DNA of 64,000 nucleotides, taken from NCBI RefSeq assembly GCF_037940415.1, contig NZ_CP149798.1:4056001-4120000 (forward strand), read 5' to 3'. The translations under genes and the position numbers were made by a program. A model generated the notes under the pieces. The model was not told where the DNA came from. It did not search any database and worked only from the letters and a program-made list of their open reading frames with translations. This document shows, in pieces, positions 35,744 through 44,100 of the stretch (positions are counted from its first letter, which is position 1; each line of letters starts with the position of its first letter). The DNA is from Streptomyces sp. f51. GTDB lineage: Bacteria; Actinomycetota; Actinomycetes; Streptomycetales; Streptomycetaceae.

Positions 35744-36355
35744 CTACGAGCCTTCGCCCTCGTGGGCGGTCCCGCCCGCGTGGGCCTGTGTCACCAGGTC
35801 GATCGCGACCTCCAGGACGGCCTTGCGCTTGTCCTCGGGATCGCCCTCGACGTCCTTGAGCACGAACATGCCGGCGTGCATCGTGAAGAGCGCGCTGATG
35901 CAGCGGACCTGGTCGGTCAGCGCCGACCCGGGCTCCTTGATGATCTCCAGCATGCTGATCATGCGGTCCTTGAAGGTCTCGCCGATGCTCAGCTCGCGCA
36001 CGGTCGCCTGGTTCTCCTGCATGAAGCGGAAGAGGGGGGAGGCCCCGCCGAGGGCGTCGCTGTAGCGGCGCAGCACCTCCTGCTTGGTCTCCAGGCTGTG
36101 CGGCTGCTGCCGACCCCACTCGATCAGTTCGTCGAGCGGCCGCGTCAGATCCTCGAAGAGACTGATGAGGATCTCTTCCTTGGTCTTGAAGTGGTAGTAG
36201 AGCGCAGCCTTGGTGACGTCGAGGTGCTCGGCGATCTCGCGCAGGGAGGTCTTCTCGTAGCCCTGCTCGGAGAAGAGTTCGAGGGCTACGTCCTGGATGC
36301 GCTGCCGAGTGTCGCCCCGGCGCTGTCGCTTGGTGCCGTCCATGGTGCCGCCCAT
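35744..36355 (-). CDS. TetR-family repressor of the adjacent MFS pump
   Basis: A 203-residue regulator with an N-terminal helix-turn-helix (RIQDVALELFSEQGYEKTSLREIAEHLDVTKAALYYHFKTKEEIL) and a helical ligand domain. It starts at ATG 36355 after AGGA; ATG 36343 is an alternative. It is divergent from a 14-TM exporter, with three related operator sequences between them, so it very likely represses both. Inducer unknown. Confidence 0.93.
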   Translation of the reverse strand: MGGTMDGTKRQRRGDTRQRIQDVALELFSEQGYEKTSLREIAEHLDVTKAALYYHFKTKEEILISLFEDLTRPLDELIEWGRQQPHSLETKQEVLRRYSDALGGASPLFRFMQENQATVRELSIGETFKDRMISMLEIIKEPGSALTDQVRCISALFTMHAGMFVLKDVEGDPEDKRKAVLEVAIDLVTQAHAGGTAHEGEGS

Positions 36356-36386
36356 CCTTGTTTTCCTCGCGCTCCCTTGAAACTTA

Positions 36387-36402
36387 CCTGTCGACCGGCT
36401 GG
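36387..36402. promoter_or_regulatory. TetR operator candidate A
   Basis: CCTGTCGACCGGCTGG preceded by ACTTAC; shares the CTTGNCGACCGGCNAG core and the ACTTAC flank with sites B and C. It is nearest the tetR start. Confidence 0.65.
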
Positions 36403-36420
36403 CAAAACTAGTGTTACTTA

Positions 36421-36436
36421 CTTGACGCCCGGCTAG
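36421..36436. promoter_or_regulatory. TetR operator candidate B
   Basis: CTTGACGCCCGGCTAG preceded by TTACTTA, same orientation as A and 34 bases away. Confidence 0.65.
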
Positions 36437-36466
36437 TTGCGGAGCTATTTTCCTGAGTGTAGTCAG

Positions 36467-36482
36467 CTTGCCGGTCGGCAAG
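36467..36482. promoter_or_regulatory. TetR operator candidate C (perfect palindrome)
   Basis: CTTGCCG-GT-CGGCAAG is a perfect 7-2-7 palindrome followed by TAAGTAG, the inverse of the ACTTAC flank of A and B. It lies 45 bases before the MFS start. Confidence 0.75.
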
Positions 36483-36526
36483 TAAGTAGCCGGCGGCGAC
36501 AGAAGCGTTCAGGGGAGTGGGAAACG

Positions 36527-38140
36527 ATGGCGGACGAGACGAAAGCGGCCGAACCGGCCGCGGAAGAGGCCGGGAAACCGGCCGAGGGCGGGAAGCAGCA
36601 GCGGAGCGTACGAGTCGTCCTGATGGCGCTCATGATCGCCATGCTGCTCGCCATGCTGGACAACATGATCGTCGGCACCGCGATGCCGACGATCGTCGGC
36701 GAGCTGGGCGGCCTGGAGCACCTCTCCTGGGTGGTCACCGGCTACACCCTGGCCACCGCGGCCTCCACCCCGATCTGGGGCAAGCTCGGCGACATGTACG
36801 GGCGCAAGGGCGCCTTCCTGACCTCGATCGTGATCTTCCTGATCGGCTCCGCCCTCAGCGGCATGGCCCAGGACATGGGACAGCTCATCGGCTTCCGTGC
36901 CATCCAGGGCCTGGGCGCCGGCGGTCTGATGGTCGGCGTCATGGCGATCATCGGTGACCTGATCCCGCCCCGCGAGCGCGGCAAGTACCAGGGCATGATG
37001 GCCGGCGTGATGGCCTTCGCCATGATCCTCGGCCCGCTGGTCGGCGGATCCATCACCGACCACTGGGGCTGGCGCTGGTCCTTCTACATCAACCTGCCGC
37101 TCGGCGTCGTCGCGCTGATCGCGGTCACCGTCGTACTGCACCTGCCCAAGAAGCGCGTCCAGGCGAAGATCGACTACCTGGGTGCCGCCCTGCTGGCCCT
37201 CGGCATCTCCTCCATCGTGCTCGTCACCACCTGGGGCGGCACCGAGTACGCCTGGGGCTCCGCGCGGATCATGGAACTGACCGGTATCGGCGTCGCCGCT
37301 CTCGTCGGCTTCGTCTTCTGGCAGACCAAGGCCGCCGCGCCGGTCATGCCGCTGCACATCTTCCGCAGCCGCAACTTCACGCTGATGTCGATGATCGGCT
37401 TCATCACCGGCTTCGTGATGTTCGGTGCCGTGCTCTTCCTGCCGCTGTACCAGCAGTCCGTGCAGGGCGCCTCCGCCACCAACTCCGGTCTGCTGCTCCT
37501 GCCCATGCTCGGCGCCATGCTCGCCGTGTCGATGGTCGCCGGACGCGTCACCACCAACAGCGGCCGCTACAAGATCTTCCCGCTCGTCGGCAGCGTGCTG
37601 ATGATCATCGGTCTGTTCCTGCTCTCGCAGATGGACACCGGGACGACGCGCCTGACCTCCGGGCTGTACATGGCGGTGCTCGGCGCCGGCATGGGCTGCC
37701 TCATGCAGATCACGATGCTCGTCGCGCAGAACAGCGTCGAGATGAAGGACATGGGCGTCGCGTCCTCGTCCACGACCCTCTTCCGCACGCTCGGCTCCTC
37801 GTTCGGTGTCGCCATCATGGGCGCGCTGTTCAACCACCGGGTGCAGGACGTCATGGCCGAGCGGGCCGGGGCGCTCGGCTCCAAGATGACCGAGAAGTCG
37901 GCGCAGCTCGACGCGGCCAGCCTGGCGAAGCTGCCGGCCGCGGCCCGGGACGCCTACCAGCACGCGGTGTCCGCCGGTACGCACTCCGCGTTCCTGCTCG
38001 GTTCCGTGGTCGCCGTCCTCGCACTGGTCGCGGCGGTGTTCGTCAAGGAGGTCCCGCTGAAGGGGGCCGGAGCTCCCAAGCCCGGCGAGGGCGGGGCGTC
38101 GGACGAGGCACCCCAGGTCCCGCTCGCGGAGCCGGTCTGA
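36527..38140 (+). CDS. EmrB/QacA-type (DHA2) MFS multidrug exporter
   Basis: A 537-residue protein with about 14 membrane segments. The DHA2 family marks are LDNMIVGTAMPTIVGEL at TM1, GKLGDMYGRKG between TM2 and TM3, and GAGGLMVGVMAIIGDLIPPRERGKYQG with motif C-like GPLVGG. A charged N-terminal tail of 25 residues and a soluble tail after the last segment flank the core. It is divergently transcribed from its likely TetR repressor. Predicted drug:H+ antiporter; substrate unknown. Confidence 0.95.
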   Translation: MADETKAAEPAAEEAGKPAEGGKQQRSVRVVLMALMIAMLLAMLDNMIVGTAMPTIVGELGGLEHLSWVVTGYTLATAASTPIWGKLGDMYGRKGAFLTSIVIFLIGSALSGMAQDMGQLIGFRAIQGLGAGGLMVGVMAIIGDLIPPRERGKYQGMMAGVMAFAMILGPLVGGSITDHWGWRWSFYINLPLGVVALIAVTVVLHLPKKRVQAKIDYLGAALLALGISSIVLVTTWGGTEYAWGSARIMELTGIGVAALVGFVFWQTKAAAPVMPLHIFRSRNFTLMSMIGFITGFVMFGAVLFLPLYQQSVQGASATNSGLLLLPMLGAMLAVSMVAGRVTTNSGRYKIFPLVGSVLMIIGLFLLSQMDTGTTRLTSGLYMAVLGAGMGCLMQITMLVAQNSVEMKDMGVASSSTTLFRTLGSSFGVAIMGALFNHRVQDVMAERAGALGSKMTEKSAQLDAASLAKLPAAARDAYQHAVSAGTHSAFLLGSVVAVLALVAAVFVKEVPLKGAGAPKPGEGGASDEAPQVPLAEPV

Positions 38141-38212
38141 CCTGACCGGGCCGGTCCTCCCGGCCTCCGAACCCGGCCGGGACCGGTCCTCCCGCCCAGG
38201 TCACCTCTCGAC

Positions 38213-38247
38213 GAAGGCCCCCGGCGTTGTCCGCCCCGGGGGCCTTC
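38213..38247. terminator. Hairpin after the MFS gene
   Basis: GAAGGCCCCCGG (38213-38224) pairs perfectly with CCGGGGGCCTTC (38236-38247) around an 11-base loop, 73 bases after the MFS stop. Confidence 0.88.
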
Positions 38248-38259
38248 TCCTGTACGCAC

Positions 38260-38295
38260 GCCGGTGGCGGGCCGGAATCCCGGCCCGCCACCGGC
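38260..38295. terminator. Hairpin ending the sigE-cse operon
   Basis: A perfect 16-base stem (38260-38275 with 38280-38295) and an AATC loop, 2 bases beyond the cseC stop codon. With the preceding hairpin it gives two back-to-back terminators between convergent units. Confidence 0.9.
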
Positions 38296-38297
38296 GG

Positions 38298-39848
38298 CTA
38301 CTTCCCGGACGCCGGCAGGATCGGGAAACTCCCGGTGTTCGTCGGCGCATGCTCCGGCAGCCACAACACGGCGACCGCGCCCTCGGCCGGCACACCCGCC
38401 GGAGCCCCGGCGGGCCGTACGTTGCGGAAGGTCAGCCGGGCGCCCAGCACCCGGGCCTGGCCCGCGGCGATGGTCAGACCGAGTCCGTGTCCGTCGCCCG
38501 CACGGTCGGTGCTGCCGGTGCGGAAGCGGCTCGGGCCCTCCGCGAGAAGCGTCTCCGGGAAACCCGGACCGTGGTCGCGGACCCGGATGACCCGGCCCTC
38601 GACGGTGACCTCGATCGGCGGTCTGCCGTGCCGTGCCGCGTTCGCGAGGAGGTTGAGCAGCACCCGCTCCAGCCGCCGCGGGTCCGTCGTGACCTCCGAC
38701 TCGTGCACCACCCGCACCTCGACGTCCGCGCCCCTGGCGGCGATGCGCCGGGCCACGAACTCGCCGAGCATGATGTCCTGCAACTCCGCCCGCTCGGAGG
38801 CCCCGTCGAGCCTGGCCACCTCCAGCACGTCCTCCACGAGCGTGCGCATGGCCTGCGCACGGTCCCGTACGAGCTCGGTGGGGCGGCCCGGCGGCAGGAG
38901 TTCGGCCGCCGTGAGCAGACCGGTCACGGGGGTGCGCAGTTCGTGCGCGATGTCGGCGGTCACCCGGCGCTCCGCCTCGATGCGCTGCTGGAGCGCGTCG
39001 GCCATGGCGTCCACGGCCCGCGCCAGGTCGTCGGTCTCGTCGAGCACGACACCGCCGATCGCGTCCCGTACCCGCACGTCCGTCTCGCCCTTGGCGACCC
39101 GGTTCGCCGCGGCCGCCGCCTTGCGCAGCCGGCGCGACAGCTGGCCGCCGATGAGCACCCCGAGCGCGCTGCCGCCGAAGACCACAGCGATCGAGCCGAT
39201 GATCAGCGCCTGGTCGAGGTCCTTCATCACGTCCGCGTTGCGGTCCGTGAAACGCTCGTGCCAGGACAGCACCTGTCCGTTCCTGAGCGGCACGGCGGCC
39301 CAGATGTCCGGCACGCCGTTCGGGCTGTCGGAGACGTAGGTCGCCCGCCGTCCCTCCGCCACCTTCACCATCAGGTCCGAGGGGATCGAGGGATCGTCTA
39401 TCTTCGCCCCGAACGGCGGCGGCCGGCCCGGACCGTACATGCGCTCGGCGAGCTGGATGCGCTCGTCGGCCAGGTCGCGCGAGTTGTCCAGCATCGAGAC
39501 ACGGGCCGCGTTGTGCACGACCAGGCTCAGCGCGACCGCGACCAGCGCGCCGACCAGGGCGATCGCCGTGCTGAGCTTCCAGCGGATGCCCGTACGGATG
39601 CTCGTACCCGAATCCGTGCCCCGGTCGATGCCGATACCGATGCCGCGACCTCTGCCGCCCGCCTCGCCGGGGCCACCGCCCCCGCCGAGGACCTCGCTCC
39701 GGCCGGCACCTCCGCCGGCCCCCGTGCCGACGTTCTCGCGCGTACCCGTCCTCACACCGTCCCCCGCTGCCCCGCGTCCGCCAGGAATCCGTACCCGCCC
39801 CGCGGCCGCGGGCGTCCCCGGAGCCGGGCGCCCGAACATCCCCCGCAC
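38298..39848 (-). CDS. cseC: Sensor histidine kinase CseC
   Basis: A 516-residue sensor of the cell-envelope stress system that activates sigE transcription through CseB. A Gly-rich cytoplasmic N-terminus of about 88 residues precedes TM1 (91-112), an extracytoplasmic sensor domain (113-212), TM2 (213-236), HAMP, HisKA with His302 (DIAHELRTP), and HATPase (GRPPIEVTVEGRVIRVRDHGPGFP, GHGLGL). The GTG at 39848 lies 7 bases after the cseB stop; ATG 39839 is an alternative. Confidence 0.95.
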   Translation of the reverse strand: MRGMFGRPAPGTPAAAGRVRIPGGRGAAGDGVRTGTRENVGTGAGGGAGRSEVLGGGGGPGEAGGRGRGIGIGIDRGTDSGTSIRTGIRWKLSTAIALVGALVAVALSLVVHNAARVSMLDNSRDLADERIQLAERMYGPGRPPPFGAKIDDPSIPSDLMVKVAEGRRATYVSDSPNGVPDIWAAVPLRNGQVLSWHERFTDRNADVMKDLDQALIIGSIAVVFGGSALGVLIGGQLSRRLRKAAAAANRVAKGETDVRVRDAIGGVVLDETDDLARAVDAMADALQQRIEAERRVTADIAHELRTPVTGLLTAAELLPPGRPTELVRDRAQAMRTLVEDVLEVARLDGASERAELQDIMLGEFVARRIAARGADVEVRVVHESEVTTDPRRLERVLLNLLANAARHGRPPIEVTVEGRVIRVRDHGPGFPETLLAEGPSRFRTGSTDRAGDGHGLGLTIAAGQARVLGARLTFRNVRPAGAPAGVPAEGAVAVLWLPEHAPTNTGSFPILPASGK

Positions 39849-39855
39849 GGCGCGC

Positions 39856-40563
39856 TCAGGCCTTCAACTTGTAGCCGAAGCCGCGGACCGTCTCGATACG
39901 GTCCTGGCCGATCTTCGTCCGCAGGCGCTGCACATGGACGTCCACCACCCGCGTGTCCCCGCCCCACCCGTAGTCCCACACCCGCTCCAGCAGCTTGTCG
40001 CGGCTCAGCACCGTCCCCGGCGCGGACGAGAACTCCAGGAGCAGCCGCATCTCGGTGGGCGTCAGCGCCACCGGCGTACCGCTCCGGGTCACCTCCATGC
40101 CCTCGGTGTCGATCTCCAGCTCGCCGAAGACGAGCACCCCGCCCTCCACCGGGGCGGTGTCGTCGGCCGCCGCGCCCGCGCCGCCGCTCGCGTGCCCGAA
40201 GCGGCGCAGCACCGCGCGGATCCGGGCGACCAGCACGGCGCCGTCGAAGGGCTTGGTCACATAGTCGTCCGCGCCCGCCTCCAGGCCGAGCACGACGTCG
40301 ATCGAGTCGGCGCGCGCGGACAGCATGATGACCGGCACGGTCGACTCGTCACGGATGCGGCGGCACAGCGACACACCGTCGAGCCCGGGGACCATCACGT
40401 CCAGCAGGGCGATGTCGGGACGGTCGGCCCGGAAGGCCTCCAGGCCCGAGAGCCCGTCGGGCATGGCCGTGACCGCGAAGCCGTCGCGCTCCAGGGCGAG
40501 TTGTGTGGCCTCGCGGATGACGTCGTCGTCCTCGACGAACAGGACGTGGGTCTGCTCTGCCAT
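39856..40563 (-). CDS. cseB: OmpR-type response regulator CseB
   Basis: A 235-residue regulator. The receiver domain has the phosphate acceptor Asp55 (IALLDVMVPG) and Lys in YVTKPFD. The C-terminal winged helix (LTPTEMRLLLEFSSAPGTVLSRDKLLERVWDYGWGGDTRVVDVHVQRLR) is OmpR type. In S. coelicolor, CseB activates the sigE promoter in response to cell-wall stress sensed by CseC. It sits 19 bases after cseA. Confidence 0.97.
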   Translation of the reverse strand: MAEQTHVLFVEDDDVIREATQLALERDGFAVTAMPDGLSGLEAFRADRPDIALLDVMVPGLDGVSLCRRIRDESTVPVIMLSARADSIDVVLGLEAGADDYVTKPFDGAVLVARIRAVLRRFGHASGGAGAAADDTAPVEGGVLVFGELEIDTEGMEVTRSGTPVALTPTEMRLLLEFSSAPGTVLSRDKLLERVWDYGWGGDTRVVDVHVQRLRTKIGQDRIETVRGFGYKLKA

Positions 40564-40582
40564 CCGGCTGCTCCGCCCGTTC

Positions 40583-41236
40583 TCAGTTCGCGTCCGGGGC
40601 GGGCGAGTTGGAGCCGCCCACCGCGTTGCTGTAGTCGTTGTGGATCCGGGACTGCTCGACGAAGCGCGTCGAGGACCAGCCGTAGGTGATCACTTCCTCG
40701 CTGGACGGGTACGACACCGGGTCGCCCTTCTTGTACAGCTGCTGGGTGACCACCAGATCGCCCCGGTCGATCTCGGCGTAGACCGGCGGCTCCTCGGCCT
40801 TGAAGACATTCTGGTACCGGCCGTTCTGCTCGCGATAGACGTAGCTGCCGACACCCACGGCGTCGGCACAGGTCATCACGTTGATCACGACGTCGTTCGC
40901 GGCCCCGCCGGTCAGTTTCCCGTACGACACGTCCACCGGGTACTCGTCGGCCACGCACGGCTTCAGATCGCGTTTGACCGCGGCGCTGACCGTTGGGTCG
41001 TTCTTGACGATCTTGACCGCGTCCACCCGCTCGGGCGCCTTCGGCGGCGATCCGGAGACGACGGGCTTGATGCTGCTGCCCTTCGGGACCCCGTCGGTCC
41101 CCGCCGGCCCCTCGTCACGCGCGCCGGTGCCACCGGTCGCGCACGCGGTCAGGAAAAGGCCGAGGGCGGCGAGCCCGGCCGCCGCCGAGCCCCCCGCCTT
41201 CAGGGCCGTTCTGGGCCGGACTCCTAGGCCGCGCAA
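40583..41236 (-). CDS. cseA: Lipoprotein CseA
   Basis: A 217-residue lipoprotein with a signal peptide whose lipobox is LTAC (Cys32). It then has a Gly/Pro-rich linker and a soluble domain facing outward (VSAAVKRDLKPCVADEYPVDVSYGKLTGGAANDVVINVMTCADAVG). In S. coelicolor, CseA negatively modulates the SigE system. The TTG start at 41236 lies inside the end of sigE (13-base overlap) after GGGAG, so it is translationally coupled to sigE. Confidence 0.93.
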   Translation of the reverse strand: MRGLGVRPRTALKAGGSAAAGLAALGLFLTACATGGTGARDEGPAGTDGVPKGSSIKPVVSGSPPKAPERVDAVKIVKNDPTVSAAVKRDLKPCVADEYPVDVSYGKLTGGAANDVVINVMTCADAVGVGSYVYREQNGRYQNVFKAEEPPVYAEIDRGDLVVTQQLYKKGDPVSYPSSEEVITYGWSSTRFVEQSRIHNDYSNAVGGSNSPAPDAN

Positions 41237-41763
41237 CGCTCCCGCTCCTCACGTTCGAGCGCGCGGGCGTCCAGGTCGCGGCTCTCCAGCTCCTCGCGGA
41301 GCCGGGCCAGCGCCCGGTGCAGCGTGCTCTTGACCGTTCCGGCCGACATGCCGAGCGCGGCGGCCGTCTCCTCCGTGGACATCTGCTCCCAGTGTCGCAG
41401 CACCACGACGCTGCGCTGCTTGGGTGCCAGCACCTTCATGATGTCCATCAGCAGCGCGCGGTCCGCGTGCTGCTCGGTGGCGTCCTCCACGCACGCGTCC
41501 GGCAGCTGCTCGGTGGGCACCTCTTCCAGTTTGCGGGCCCGCCACCACTCGGTCCGCGTATTGATCATCACGCGGCGCAGATAGGCGTCGGCGAGACGCT
41601 TGTCCGCGATGCCCTCCCAGCGGCCGTACGTCCGCACGAGCGCCGTCTGGAGCAGGTCCTGGGCGTCGACCGGGTCGGGGACCAGGCGGCGGGCACTGCG
41701 CAGCAGCGCGTCCTGCCGAGTGCGGACGTACTCCTCGAATTCGAGCACCTCGCCGTGCGCCAT
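41224..41763 (-). CDS. sigE: ECF sigma factor SigE
   Basis: A 179-residue ECF sigma factor controlling cell-envelope stress genes. Region 2 (EFEEYVRTRQDALLRSARRLVPDPVDAQDLLQTALVRTYGRW) and region 4 (LAPKQRSVVVLRHWEQMSTEETAAALGMSAGTVKSTLHRALARLREEL) are intact. ATG 41763 follows GGAGG at 9 bases. It is the first gene of the sigE-cseA-cseB-cseC operon. No anti-sigma gene is adjacent, consistent with control by CseBC at the transcription level. Confidence 0.97.
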   Translation of the reverse strand: MAHGEVLEFEEYVRTRQDALLRSARRLVPDPVDAQDLLQTALVRTYGRWEGIADKRLADAYLRRVMINTRTEWWRARKLEEVPTEQLPDACVEDATEQHADRALLMDIMKVLAPKQRSVVVLRHWEQMSTEETAAALGMSAGTVKSTLHRALARLREELESRDLDARALEREERERCAA

Positions 41764-41929
41764 GATCAACCGCCTCCATCCCCGTTTCCGACCCGCTTGC
41801 TGCCGGTTGTCCGTTGCCTGCGAACCGCCGCTCGGCCGCCGCCGGTCGGGCGGCACCTCCTTGCGGTACGGCACTGAAGCTACGGACGCGTTGTCACGGG
41901 GTTGTCCGAGACAGCCTGCGGCCAGCACT

Positions 41930-41958
41930 CGGCTGTCCGTCGGTTGTGTAACGGCTGT
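41930..41958 (-). promoter_or_regulatory. Direct repeat upstream of sigE, possible CseB site
   Basis: On the minus strand ACAGCCG occurs twice, 22 bases apart (plus-strand CGGCTGT at 41930 and 41952), 167-195 bases before the sigE start. Two helical turns is the spacing expected for a dimeric OmpR-type regulator. Confidence 0.35.
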
Positions 41959-42017
41959 ACGTTCGGGGTGAAGGGAGTTGACCCTATGTCCGGGTTGATC
42001 CGGTTATGACGTACGGG

Positions 42018-42935
42018 CTAGGTGAGAGGCAGCCGATACAGACCGCCGGGAAGGGGTTCGACCAGACCGTCGGCGACGAGCCCGTCCAGCGCCCGCCCCC
42101 GCTGCACCGGTTCGTCCCACACCCGGTCCAGCGCGCCCTGCGGAACCGGCACATGGGCCTCCCGCAGGACGGCCAGCAGCTTGCCGCGCACCTGGCGGTC
42201 CGTGCCCGCGTACGTCTGGCCCTTGCGCGGAGGCCCGTCGTGCTCGGGCTTGCCCGCCAGCCGCCAGGCGCACCGCTCGGCGATCGGGCAGCGGTGGCAC
42301 GACTCGTTCTTCGCCGTGCACACCAGCGCGCCGAGCTCCATGGAGGCGGCGGCCCAGCGCGCCGCCGTGCTCCGGCTCTCGGGCAGCAGGGCGCGGGCGA
42401 GCCTGCGTTCGGCGGCGGTCGTGGCGTTCGGCGGGTACTGCACGCCGGTGACGGCGCGGGCGAAGACCCTGCGGACGTTGGTGTCCAGCACGGGATGGCG
42501 CTGGCCGTACGCGAACGAGGCGACCGCGGCGGCCGTGTACTCCCCGATGCCGGGCAGGGCCAGCAACTGCGCGTGATCGGTCGGTACGTCGCCGCCGTGC
42601 CGTTCCGTTATGGCGACCGCGGCGCCGTGCAGACGCAGGGCGCGGCGCGGATAGCCGAGCCGTCCCCAGGCCCGGACGGCCTCGCCGGGCGCGTCCTTCG
42701 CCAGATCGGCGGGGCGCGGCCAGCGGGCCAGCCACTGCTCGTACACCGGCAGGACCCGGTTGACGGGGGTCTGCTGGAGCATGAACTCGCTGACCATCAC
42801 CGCCCAGGGGCCGGCATCGGGATGCCGCCAGGGCAGATCACGGGCGTGCTCGTCGAACCAGGCGATGACGGGGGTGTGGAGGTCCTCGCCGGGGGCGTTG
42901 CGGAGGGGCCCGATGGGCTGGGTGGGTGCAGTCAT
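42018..42935 (-). CDS. mutY: A/G-specific adenine glycosylase
   Basis: Removes adenine mispaired with 8-oxoguanine. A 305-residue protein with a helix-hairpin-helix (LLALPGIGEYTAAAVASFAYG), the catalytic Asp in PVLDTNVRRV, the EFMLQQTPVNRV helix, and a 4Fe-4S cluster ligand set C-x6-C-x2-C-x5-C (CTAKNESCHRCPIAERC). The C-terminal NUDIX-like 8-oxoG recognition domain is much shorter than in E. coli MutY. It lies beside the DNA-repair genes radA and disA. Confidence 0.96.
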   Translation of the reverse strand: MTAPTQPIGPLRNAPGEDLHTPVIAWFDEHARDLPWRHPDAGPWAVMVSEFMLQQTPVNRVLPVYEQWLARWPRPADLAKDAPGEAVRAWGRLGYPRRALRLHGAAVAITERHGGDVPTDHAQLLALPGIGEYTAAAVASFAYGQRHPVLDTNVRRVFARAVTGVQYPPNATTAAERRLARALLPESRSTAARWAAASMELGALVCTAKNESCHRCPIAERCAWRLAGKPEHDGPPRKGQTYAGTDRQVRGKLLAVLREAHVPVPQGALDRVWDEPVQRGRALDGLVADGLVEPLPGGLYRLPLT

Positions 42936-43126
42936 GGCACTGTCGATCCTGCCATGCGGCGGTGAGGATACGGGGACGACGCCGGGGGCGGGCGGTGGTG
43001 AAAGACCGGACCCGGGGCCCTGCGGCTGCCGGAATGGATGTCCGTCTGCATGATGATCCGGAAAAGTTGGCGCCGGGGCGGCGGGTAGGGCCTGCTGCGC
43101 CGTCGATCTCTCGTACAGTTTGCGCC

Positions 43127-43978
43127 GTGGGATCTCTGCGCAATCCGGTCGGGCCGCTACCCTCCACCATCTACTGGCGTCGGAGGGCCGTTCTGCTGTC
43201 CGTACTAGGGCTGTTGGCGCTCCTCACCGTCTGGGTGGTCGGCACCGGAGGCGGCGGCGGCCACAACACCGGCGGAGGCTCGAACGGCAAGAACCCCGCT
43301 TCCTCGATCACGCCGGGACCCAGCGGTTCGGGCCCCGCGATCAGCCAACACCCGGGCGGGCGCGACGAGTCGGGCTCCGGCGGCGACAGCGGCGGCGGCA
43401 CCGGCGGGTCCGCGGGCGACGGCGGCGGAGCGTCGGACGGCGGCTCCGGCGACGGTTCGGGCGACGGTACGGGCGACGGCTCCACCGGTTCCGGCGGCGG
43501 CGCCGGCGGAAGTTCGGACGACGGGGCCAAGAACGGCGGCGGGGCGGCCGACCGGCTCCCGGCCGGTTCCACCGTCCCCAACTGCACCCCGTCCGCTGTG
43601 AAGTTGACGCTCAAGAGCGTGCACAACAGCTACGCGCCCGGCGAGCGGCCCGAGATCCAGCTCGTCGCCAAGAACACCTCGGGCAGCGACTGCAAGGTCG
43701 ATCTCGGCCCGAAGAGCACGGTTCTGACGATCACTCAGTCGGGAAGCGACAAGGACATCTGGGCCTCGGACGACTGCCCGAAGGACCCGGCGGGCGTCCT
43801 CTTCCGCGTGCCGGCCGGCAGCCAGACCGTCCACACGGTCACGTGGGACCGCAAGCCCGGCGCCCCCGCGTGCGCCACGCCCCCCTCGGGATCGGCGCCC
43901 GCCGGCACCTACCTGGTCGAGGCGAAGGTGCCGGGGCTGGCGAAGGCACAGACGTCGTTCGTCCTGTCCAAGGACTGA
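43127..43978 (+). CDS. Single-pass membrane protein with Gly/Ser linker and extracytoplasmic domain
   Basis: A 283-residue protein with a short basic cytoplasmic end, one membrane segment (residues 22-41) and a Gly/Ser/Asp low-complexity linker (45-145). An extracytoplasmic beta-type domain follows (NCTPSAVKLTLKSVHNSYAPGERPEIQLVAKNTSGSDCKVDLG), of a kind seen in DUF4232-like secreted proteins, with two cysteine pairs. TACAGT 7 bases before the GTG suggests a leaderless start. Function unknown; convergent with disA. Confidence 0.8.
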   Translation: MGSLRNPVGPLPSTIYWRRRAVLLSVLGLLALLTVWVVGTGGGGGHNTGGGSNGKNPASSITPGPSGSGPAISQHPGGRDESGSGGDSGGGTGGSAGDGGGASDGGSGDGSGDGTGDGSTGSGGGAGGSSDDGAKNGGGAADRLPAGSTVPNCTPSAVKLTLKSVHNSYAPGERPEIQLVAKNTSGSDCKVDLGPKSTVLTITQSGSDKDIWASDDCPKDPAGVLFRVPAGSQTVHTVTWDRKPGAPACATPPSGSAPAGTYLVEAKVPGLAKAQTSFVLSKD

Positions 43979-44002
43979 GCGCTCCCGGCCCGGGGAGCGC
44001 TC
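43977..44002. terminator. Hairpin overlapping the stop codon
   Basis: GAGCGCTCCC (43977-43986) pairs with GGGAGCGCTC (43993-44002), a 10-base stem at the end of the membrane protein gene. Confidence 0.6.
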
Positions 44003-44060
44003 GGTGCTCTCCGGACCGCCCGGGGCGCGCGCCCGCTCCCCGGATGCGCCTCGCGCTCGG

Positions 44061-44098
44061 GACGTAGCGCTCCAAGCGCTCCAAGCGCTCCTGGATCG
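44061..44098. repeat. Duplicated copy of the disA 3' end with short tandem repeats
   Basis: GACGTAGCGCTCC and TGGATCG here repeat the end of disA at 44104-44124, with AAGCGCTCC inserted twice between them. It looks like slippage duplication just beyond the stop codon. Confidence 0.8.
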
Positions 44099-44100
44099 CT

